From: Nonomuraea sp. SYSU D8015
GTDB lineage: Bacteria; Actinomycetota; Actinomycetes; Streptosporangiales; Streptosporangiaceae
DNA: 64,000 nucleotides
Direction: 5' to 3'
Assembly (NCBI RefSeq): GCF_008065375.1
Contig: NZ_VJYI01000001.1
Span: forward strand, 744,001 to 808,000
Shown here piece after piece: positions 58,392 to 64,000 of the stretch (the stretch's first letter is position 1; every line of letters begins with the position of its first letter). Under the pieces are notes generated by a model that worked only from the letters and a program-made list of their open reading frames with translations, did not search any database and was not told where the DNA came from. The translations under genes were made by a program, and so were the position numbers.

Positions 58392-58732
58392 AGCACCGGA
58401 CGCCGGAGCCGTACCTGTGGTTGCTGTTCAGCGGCGGGGGAGTGGTGGCCGCGCTCACGCTGCCGGTGCTCGTGCTGCTGTTCGGGGTGCTCATGCCGCT
58501 CGGCGTGATCGACTGGCCGGCCGCCGAGCACCTGCGGGCGCTGGTGGACAACGTGCTCGTCCGGCTCGCGCTGCTGGCGGTCGTCGTGCTCTGTCTCTTC
58601 CACGCCGCCCACCGGATCAGGTTCACCAGTGAGGAGCTGCTCGGCATCGCCAGGTTCGACCTCATCATCGCGGTGATCTGCTACGGCGGCGCGGTCGCGG
58701 GCGGGGTCGTGGCCGCGCTTCTGATGTTCTGA
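58388..58732 (+). CDS. frdD: Fumarate reductase membrane anchor subunit D
   Basis: The 114-residue second anchor has helices at about 10-33 (LWLLFSGGGVVAALTLPVLVLLFG), 55-75 and 88-112. The PEPYLWLLFSGGG and MPLGVIDW segments match FrdD, and CLFHAAHRIRF sits where the quinone site lies in E. coli. It overlaps frdC by four bases (ATGA). It ends the operon; no terminator hairpin follows before the protease gene 120 bases on. Confidence 0.92.
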   Translation: MKHRTPEPYLWLLFSGGGVVAALTLPVLVLLFGVLMPLGVIDWPAAEHLRALVDNVLVRLALLAVVVLCLFHAAHRIRFTSEELLGIARFDLIIAVICYGGAVAGGVVAALLMF

Positions 58733-58854
58733 TTTGTCGTAGTTTGATCACGTTTCAACAACGTACTTTACGACGGGTTGAGTCAAGCTTTAGCGTCCGG
58801 CATTGCATACCCCATGGCCATGCGCCCGGCCACCCCGGGCAGAGAGGGTTCCTG

Positions 58855-61599
58855 GTGCCCAGCACGAAGCGCTTATTAGCAACTCTCCCGGCGATCGCAC
58901 TCCTCGGCGCCGCCCTGTCCGCCCCCAGCGCTCAAGCGGCGTCCGTCGCGACCTACGAGCCGTCGGCTGCCGACTTCTACATCAACTACGCCCCGCCCCA
59001 GGTCGACAAGGAACACGAGGAGCCCCGCCTCACCGATCGGAACTCCCGCTCCCTCACCCCCGCGGAGAAGTTCGACCGGAAGTTCACCAGCGGAAACCCG
59101 GCCGCCGGCCGCATTCTGGCCGCCCGCGAGGACCAGGCGATCAGGACCGGCCGCAACCCCGCTGAATGGATCTTCAAGAACTCCAGGCAGACCCGCACGG
59201 CCAAGCTCCTGACCCTGCTCGTCGAGTTCAACGAGCAGGCGGGCGACGACTTCTCCGGCTTCAACCGGCTGCGCACCGTCGACAGCGCGCCCGACGACTG
59301 CGTGGTCGAGCCGCCTGGAACGCTCAAGAACGGCCCCCTGCACAACAACATCCCCGACCCGGCGAGCCTGCCGCACAAGGACAACAACTCCTTCTGGGTC
59401 AAGGACTTCAGCCCCGAGCACTTCAACAAGATGCTCTACAGCGACAAGGGCATCACCGAGCGCGTGCGCCCCGACCTGAAGGACCCGCGCGACGGTAAGC
59501 CCGGCATCGACATCTCCGGCTTCACGATGAAGAAGATGTACGAGGAGATGTCGAAGGGCACCTACTCCGTCACCGGGTCGGCGATCGGCTGGATCAAGGT
59601 CCCGCACTCCGAGGCCTGGTACGGCGCCGCGGCCTGCGGCGGTGCCCCGCAGGACATGTCCGGCCACCCCGACAACCCGCTCGGCGCCCAGCAGCTGGCC
59701 ATCGACTCGGTCAACGCCCTCGCCCAGGCCCAGCCCAGCTTCCGGTGGGCCGACTACGACGTCGAGGACATCTCCGACGCCGACGGCGACGGCAACCACC
59801 AGGAGCCCGACGGCGTCATCGACCACCTGGTGCTCGTGCACGCCGGCAAGGACAAGTCCGCCGACGGCGGCGCCGAGGGCACCTACGCCATCTGGGCCCA
59901 CTCCAGCGCGGTCGCGGGCGGCTACAAGATCCCCGGCACCGACAAGAAGATCTCCAACTACATCGTGCAGCCCGAGGACTCCGGCGTCGGCGTCTTCGCC
60001 CACGAGTACGGCCACGACCTCGGCCTGCCCGACCTGTACGACACCTCCGGCCAGGCCAGCTCGGCCGTCGACTTCTGGGACCTGATGTCCAGCGGCTCAC
60101 ACTCCGGGCCGATCTTCCAGTCGATGCCTGCCCACATGGGCCTGTGGGACAAGTGGGTGCTCGGCTGGGCGAACCCGAAGGTGTTCAACCCCGGCGACGC
60201 CGCCAAGCTGGTCACGGTCGGCCAGTCCTCGCGCACGCCCAAGCTCACCGCCGACGGCATCCGCGTCAACCTGGCCTCCACGCCGCAGAAGATGATCGAC
60301 GTCCACAGCGGCTCGAACGCCTGGTGGACCGGCCTGGACCAGGACTGGGCCAACCTCACGCTGACCCGTGACCTGCCCGTCCCCGCCGGGACCGATCTCA
60401 AGTTGTGGATGTGGAACAACTTCGTGATCGAGCAGGACTGGGACTTCGGCTTCGTCGAGGTCTCCACCGACGGCGGCCAGACGTGGGCCCAGCAGAAGGT
60501 CTACGACGAGGCCGGCAACGAGGTCAGCACGCCGGACGACTACCCGGACCCGAACAAGAACCTCAAGGCCTTCGGCAACAAGAAGTACGGCCTCACCGGT
60601 GACAGCGGCGGCTGGCGGCACGACTACGTCAACCTCACGCCCTTCGCCGGGCAGACGATCAAGCTGCGGCTGACGTTCAACACCGACGCCGCCTTCCAGG
60701 AGCGCGGCTGGCACGTCGACGACTTCCAGCTCACCAACGGCGGCACGGCCGTGTGGAGCGACGACGTCGAGGGCGGCGACAACGGGTGGAAGCCCGTCGT
60801 CGGCACGTTCACCAACACCAGCGGCCAGGGCTGGACGCGCAACAACGGCGAGCGCGAGATCTCCCGGTTCTACCTGGCCGAGTGGCGCAACTTCGACGGC
60901 TTCGACAAGGGGCTGCAGTACACCTACGACACCGACTACCAGCGCGACGGCGCCTGGAAGGTGCAGAAGCTGAAGTACAACGCGCCGGGCCTGCTGGTGT
61001 GGTACCGCGACTCGACGTACGTCAACAACAACCTCGCCAGCACCCTGCGGCTCCCGCCGAGCCTCGGGCCCAAGGGCAGCCTGCTGATCGTGGACTCGCA
61101 CTACGAGCCGCTGCGCCGCACCGGCACCGCGGCCGAGAAGGACCCGTCGGCCAACAAGAACCTCCAGGGGCGGGTGCAGACGTCGAACGCGGCGTTCGGC
61201 TTCGGGAAGACGTACCCGTTCAAGGAGTGCATCGAGGCGGCGGACGAGCCGTTCAGCGAGTACTGCACGGACTTCCCCGCGCAGAAGGGCGTGCCGCACT
61301 TCACCGACGCCAAGACCTGGTACCCGGGTCTGGAGGTGCTCAACGGGGCGCTCGCGTACCGCGACTTCGACGCCTCGGTGGTCGTGCCGTCGAAGGGCGA
61401 CCAGGCGTACACCACCCGCGTGGTACACGCGGACGGCACCCCGGCCACCGAGCTGTACGGCCAGGTGGCGGCTGGCTCGGTCCTCGGCACCGGAAACCCC
61501 GGTGACGAGGGCAAGGCGCTGGGCGTCCAGTTCAAGCTGGTCAGCCCGCTTCCAGGCAATCTGGGAGCGGTTGTCCAAGTGGTGCCGCCCAAGAAGTAG
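58855..61599 (+). CDS. Secreted M6 family metalloprotease (immune inhibitor A type) with tandem TTA codons
   Basis: A 914-residue extracellular zinc protease. The signal peptide is residues 1-28 (cleavage after AQA), with a propeptide to about 110. The catalytic domain has HEYGHDLGLPD with zinc ligands His383 and His387 and Glu384. C-terminal domains follow, including a MAM/beta-sandwich-like part with WHVDDFQLTNGG near 618 and a WYRDSTYVNNN segment near 715. The GTG at 58855 is preceded by AGAGAGGG. Codons 7 and 8 (58873-58878) are both TTA, the rare leucine codon read by the bldA tRNA. Translation is therefore likely limited to development or late growth. Family members degrade host or competitor proteins; the natural target is unknown. 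Confidence 0.93.
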   Translation: MPSTKRLLATLPAIALLGAALSAPSAQAASVATYEPSAADFYINYAPPQVDKEHEEPRLTDRNSRSLTPAEKFDRKFTSGNPAAGRILAAREDQAIRTGRNPAEWIFKNSRQTRTAKLLTLLVEFNEQAGDDFSGFNRLRTVDSAPDDCVVEPPGTLKNGPLHNNIPDPASLPHKDNNSFWVKDFSPEHFNKMLYSDKGITERVRPDLKDPRDGKPGIDISGFTMKKMYEEMSKGTYSVTGSAIGWIKVPHSEAWYGAAACGGAPQDMSGHPDNPLGAQQLAIDSVNALAQAQPSFRWADYDVEDISDADGDGNHQEPDGVIDHLVLVHAGKDKSADGGAEGTYAIWAHSSAVAGGYKIPGTDKKISNYIVQPEDSGVGVFAHEYGHDLGLPDLYDTSGQASSAVDFWDLMSSGSHSGPIFQSMPAHMGLWDKWVLGWANPKVFNPGDAAKLVTVGQSSRTPKLTADGIRVNLASTPQKMIDVHSGSNAWWTGLDQDWANLTLTRDLPVPAGTDLKLWMWNNFVIEQDWDFGFVEVSTDGGQTWAQQKVYDEAGNEVSTPDDYPDPNKNLKAFGNKKYGLTGDSGGWRHDYVNLTPFAGQTIKLRLTFNTDAAFQERGWHVDDFQLTNGGTAVWSDDVEGGDNGWKPVVGTFTNTSGQGWTRNNGEREISRFYLAEWRNFDGFDKGLQYTYDTDYQRDGAWKVQKLKYNAPGLLVWYRDSTYVNNNLASTLRLPPSLGPKGSLLIVDSHYEPLRRTGTAAEKDPSANKNLQGRVQTSNAAFGFGKTYPFKECIEAADEPFSEYCTDFPAQKGVPHFTDAKTWYPGLEVLNGALAYRDFDASVVVPSKGDQAYTTRVVHADGTPATELYGQVAAGSVLGTGNPGDEGKALGVQFKLVSPLPGNLGAVVQVVPPKK

Positions 61600-61607
61600 A
61601 TTGAGGA

Positions 61608-61633
61608 GGGCCGCCGGGGTCCCCCGGCGGCCC
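61608..61633 (+). terminator. GC-rich hairpin after the M6 protease gene
   Basis: GGGCCGCCGGGG (61608-61619) pairs perfectly with CCCCGGCGGCCC (61622-61633). It begins 8 bases after the stop codon. There is no T tract. It probably ends the protease message or protects its 3' end. Confidence 0.6.
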
Positions 61634-61696
61634 CAAGGCCGGCCGCGTTCAGCGGGCGGCCTCAGGGTGCGATTTCTGCCCCTACGATTGATGACC

Positions 61697-62635
61697 ATGA
61701 GCGAGCTGCGCACCAAGTCGGAGCACACTGAGGCGATCCTGAGGGATCGCCGGGTGGCGGTGGTGGTGAACACTCGCTCGCGCCGGGGCCGCCGCCACTA
61801 CTTCGAGGTCATCGAGCAGATCCACAACCTCGGGTTCGAGCCGCTGGCCGAGCTGTCGGTCTACAACCCCAAGCGGCTGCGCGACCTGCTCGACACCGCC
61901 CTGGAGACCAAGCCCGACCTGCTCATCGTGGGCGGCGGCGACGGCACGCTCTCCTCGGCCGTGCGTCACGTGGCGCACCGCGACGTGGCGCTCGGCGTGC
62001 TGCCGCTCGGCACCACCAACAACTTCGCCCGCAGCCTCGGCCTGCCGCTCGATCTGGCCGGGGCCATCCGGGTGTTCGCCACCGGCAAGGTGGCCGACAT
62101 CGACCTGGGCATGGCCGACGACCGGCCGTTCGCCAACCTGGCCAGCTTCGGCGTGTCGGTCGAGGTCGCGGGCAAGGTCAAGCCGTGGCTCAAGAGGGTC
62201 GTGGGGCGGCCCGCCTACCCGCTGACCGCGCTGACGATCCTGCCGAACCACCGGCCGTTCCGTGCGTACATCACGGTCGAGGGGCAGCGCCACGAGCTGC
62301 TCACCCACCAGCTCAACATCGCCAACGGCCGCTTCCACGGCGGCTGGCAGGTGGCCAAGGACATCAGCATCGACAACGGCATGCTGGTCGCCTACCAGCT
62401 CGGCTCGGGCAAGAAGCTGCGGCTGCTGGGCGAGACCCTGATCAGGGCCACCACCGGCCGCTGGCGCAGCCTCGCCGGCGGGCCGTTCGTGATGGGGCGG
62501 GAGATGCTGCTGGAGACCGACCCGCCGATGGCCGCCGACGTGGACGGCGAGGTGCGTCTGCGCACCCCGATCCGGCTCCGCGTGGTCCCCAACGGCGTCC
62601 GCGTCATGGTCCCGGCCTCCTTCGAGGACCGCTAG
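61697..62635 (+). CDS. Diacylglycerol kinase family lipid kinase
   Basis: This 312-residue DAGK-catalytic-domain protein has the nucleotide-binding GGGDGT at 79-84 followed by PLGTTNNFARSLGLP near 106. It also has the C-terminal IANGRFHGGWQVAKDISIDNGM and DVDGEVRLRTP segments, typical of YegS/DgkB-like enzymes that phosphorylate diacylglycerol or related lipids. The ATG at 61697 follows TACGAT (61683-61688) at 8 bases, so the transcript may be leaderless; the ATG two codons earlier is an alternative. Confidence 0.9.
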   Translation: MSELRTKSEHTEAILRDRRVAVVVNTRSRRGRRHYFEVIEQIHNLGFEPLAELSVYNPKRLRDLLDTALETKPDLLIVGGGDGTLSSAVRHVAHRDVALGVLPLGTTNNFARSLGLPLDLAGAIRVFATGKVADIDLGMADDRPFANLASFGVSVEVAGKVKPWLKRVVGRPAYPLTALTILPNHRPFRAYITVEGQRHELLTHQLNIANGRFHGGWQVAKDISIDNGMLVAYQLGSGKKLRLLGETLIRATTGRWRSLAGGPFVMGREMLLETDPPMAADVDGEVRLRTPIRLRVVPNGVRVMVPASFEDR

Positions 62636-62875
62636 GCAGGCTTCCGCACGTCGCCCTGGGCGGCCTGCGCTCCTCCTCGCCGCGCCGTCCCTTGGGGAGC
62701 GATCCCTTCGGGAACGGAGTGGTGGGCGCGCCAGGCCCGTGTTCCGCACGTGCCGCTTCCTAGCACTCAACGCCACGGTGCCTGGCACCCTTCGACTCCT
62801 CCTCAGTGGGGACCCCACCGAAGAACGGGGCGGCGGACATGCGCGGGTGAGTCGTGGCGACGTGCGGGAAGGAGG

Positions 62876-63628
62876 CTAGGCCAGGTCCCGGTAGGCCGGG
62901 CCCAGCACGAGGGCCAGGTCGGCGGGCGGCGGGAAGACGCGCAGCAGCAGGTCCGGGGCGGCGGTCGCAGGGCGGCGCTCCGGGCGGTGCGCCGTCGCGC
63001 CGGGGGCGTAGAAGTCGGCCAGGCGGTCGGCGAACGGCACGTCGGCCACCTCCAGCTCCTCGCCGTCCTCGGCGGCCAGCGACCCCAGCAACTGCTCCTT
63101 GGTGCGCCCGCGCCACGCCAGCACCAGGAACGGGTCGTCGTCGAACGACTCGGCCAGCAGGTAGAGCACCGCCGACAGGTGCTTGCACGGGAAACCCCAG
63201 TCGGGGCACGAGCAGTCCATGTCCAGGTCGCGCGGGAACAGGTCGACGCCCATCGCGGCGAACAGCTCCTCGATCTCCGAAGGCATCTCCCCGGCCAGCA
63301 GTTTCGCCCGGTAGACGGCCTGCGCCGCGATGGCCTCCTCGAGGGCGGCCCAGCGGCTCTCGGCGTACGCCTCGATCCTGATCACGACCTCGTACGGGGT
63401 GCGCCGCGACCCCTGCACGGCGGCCCGCACCTCACCCGGGGTCAGGTCGATCGAGAGCACCTGGCCCTGACGGGCGTACGCCCGGCCGCGCGAGAGCCGG
63501 CCCTTGTCGCAGATGCGCTCCAGGATGTCGATGAACCGCCTGGACCACCAGGTCGATCCGATCGACCCGCGCCGGCTGCGGGCCTTGATCCCGCCCTCGA
63601 CCCTGATCGGCCCGTCGTACCACTCCAT
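62876..63628 (-). CDS. SWIM zinc-finger protein partnered with an SNF2 helicase
   Basis: The 250-residue protein has a SWIM motif Cys139-x-Cys141-x6-Cys148-x-His150 (DCSCPDWGFPCKH), a zinc-binding protein- or DNA-interaction module. The N-terminal half has WWSRRFIDILERICDKGRLSRGRAYARQG, the standard start of these proteins. It begins two bases after the SNF2 helicase stop codon and is presumably co-translated. Such pairs are common in actinobacteria; the SWIM protein is thought to guide the remodelling or repair function of the helicase. The exact role is unproven. Confidence 0.88.
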   Translation of the reverse strand: MEWYDGPIRVEGGIKARSRRGSIGSTWWSRRFIDILERICDKGRLSRGRAYARQGQVLSIDLTPGEVRAAVQGSRRTPYEVVIRIEAYAESRWAALEEAIAAQAVYRAKLLAGEMPSEIEELFAAMGVDLFPRDLDMDCSCPDWGFPCKHLSAVLYLLAESFDDDPFLVLAWRGRTKEQLLGSLAAEDGEELEVADVPFADRLADFYAPGATAHRPERRPATAAPDLLLRVFPPPADLALVLGPAYRDLA

Positions 63629-63630
63629 GG

Positions 63631-64000
63631 TCAGCTCACCGCCTCCGCGGTCAGCTCGAACACCTCGCGCAGCTCGTCGGTGGACAGGTCCGTGAGCCAC
63701 TCCTCGCCCGTGCCGACCACGCGCTCGGCCAGGGCCTTCTTGCGCTCGATCATCTCGTCCACCCGCTCCTCCAGGGTGCCCGCGCAGATCAGCTTGCGTA
63801 CCTGGACGTTCTTGCGCTGCCCGATGCGGAAGGCGCGGTCGGTGGCCTGGTCCTCGACGGCCGGGTTCCACCAGCGGTCCACGTGCACGACATGGCTGGC
63901 GGCCGTCAGGTTGAGCCCCACGCCGGCCGCCTTGAGCGACAGCACGAAGAGCATCGGCTCCGGGTCGTTCTGGAACCGGTCGACCAGGCGGTCGCGGGTC
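63631..64000 (-). CDS. SNF2-family DNA helicase, C-terminal part (runs off the window)
   Basis: Only the last 122 residues of this helicase are in the window. They contain conserved helicase motifs V and VI ([26 protein letters not shown] and [16 protein letters not shown]) and the coiled [18 protein letters not shown] tail of SNF2 ATPases. The 5' end lies beyond position 64000. It is upstream of and adjacent to the SWIM protein gene, the usual arrangement. Confidence 0.9.
   Translation of the reverse strand, partial: TRDRLVDRFQNDPEPMLFVLSLKAAGVGLNLTAASHVVHVDRWWNPAVEDQATDRAFRIGQRKNVQVRKLICAGTLEERVDEMIERKKALAERVVGTGEEWLTDLSTDELREVFELTAEAVS

Noticed and set aside
62760..62840. 26-codon frame in the gap after the lipid kinase gene
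   Set aside because: It looks protein-like (MSAAPFFGGVPTEEESKG) but has no ribosome-binding site and no supporting context. The rest of 62636-62875 holds only repeated TTCCGCACGT-like words.

Overview
The window comes from a high-GC, GTG-start-rich actinomycete. Gene content fits Streptosporangiales, perhaps a Nonomuraea-like genus, though that placement is inference. Pointers are LAL-type LuxR regulators, XRE regulators followed by small partner proteins, PadR-DrrAB modules, rare TTA codons and widespread 4-bp ATGA or 1-bp TGATG gene overlaps. Almost all of the window is chromosomal housekeeping and catabolism. The only mobile-DNA gene is a solitary tyrosine integrase at the left edge.

Layout. 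0-4.5 kb: integrase, then a PadR-ABC-ABC exporter operon under a 37-bp palindrome, then a TetR gene. 4.5-10.3 kb: a leucine/isovalerate (Liu-type) operon with carboxylase beta, biotin carboxylase alpha, HMG-CoA lyase and acyl-CoA dehydrogenase, divergent from the TetR gene. 10.4-17.5 kb: a GNAT protein, a 1027-residue LAL regulator with a heptapeptide repeat insert, a 17-bp tandem repeat array, and an 842-residue Pro/Gln-rich unknown. 17.5-23.6 kb: psuK-psuG, a YeiH-type exporter divergent from its LysR gene, an 80-bp tandem repeat, and a CrtI-like oxidoreductase. 23.7-29 kb: a two-component pair and two lipid-linked-sugar glycosyltransferases. 29-32.5 kb: a heptad-repeat coiled-coil protein with a structured leader, then a sugar ABC importer under a LacI-like operator.

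32.9-34.4 kb: an XRE/DUF5753 regulator between two small partner genes, with GCAATTG palindromes in every promoter. 34.5-43.9 kb: a phosphotransferase, a GNAT and a ROK kinase. These are followed by a second acyl-CoA carboxylase operon whose order (TetR, carboxylase beta, alpha, enoyl-CoA hydratase, AtuA family) resembles the acyclic terpene (Atu) pathway. 43.9-51.7 kb: a receptor Ser/Thr kinase, a GlcD-type oxidase, a small membrane protein, an aminotransferase and a stand-alone ctaD.

51.7-55.1 kb: a six-gene overlapping operon that I cannot assign to a described system. It holds a membrane-anchored CGIC thioredoxin-like protein, a Tat-exported Cys/Trp-rich small protein, a polytopic membrane protein split by an in-frame TGA, a CGSC mini-redoxin, a secreted protein and a soluble unknown. 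It recalls the maturation genes of methylamine dehydrogenase but lacks a recognisable dehydrogenase. 55.2-58.7 kb: a small Cys protein and a complete E. coli-type frdABCD. 58.8-64 kb: a secreted M6 protease whose signal peptide carries tandem TTA codons, a diacylglycerol-kinase-family enzyme, and a SWIM/SNF2 pair running off the right edge.
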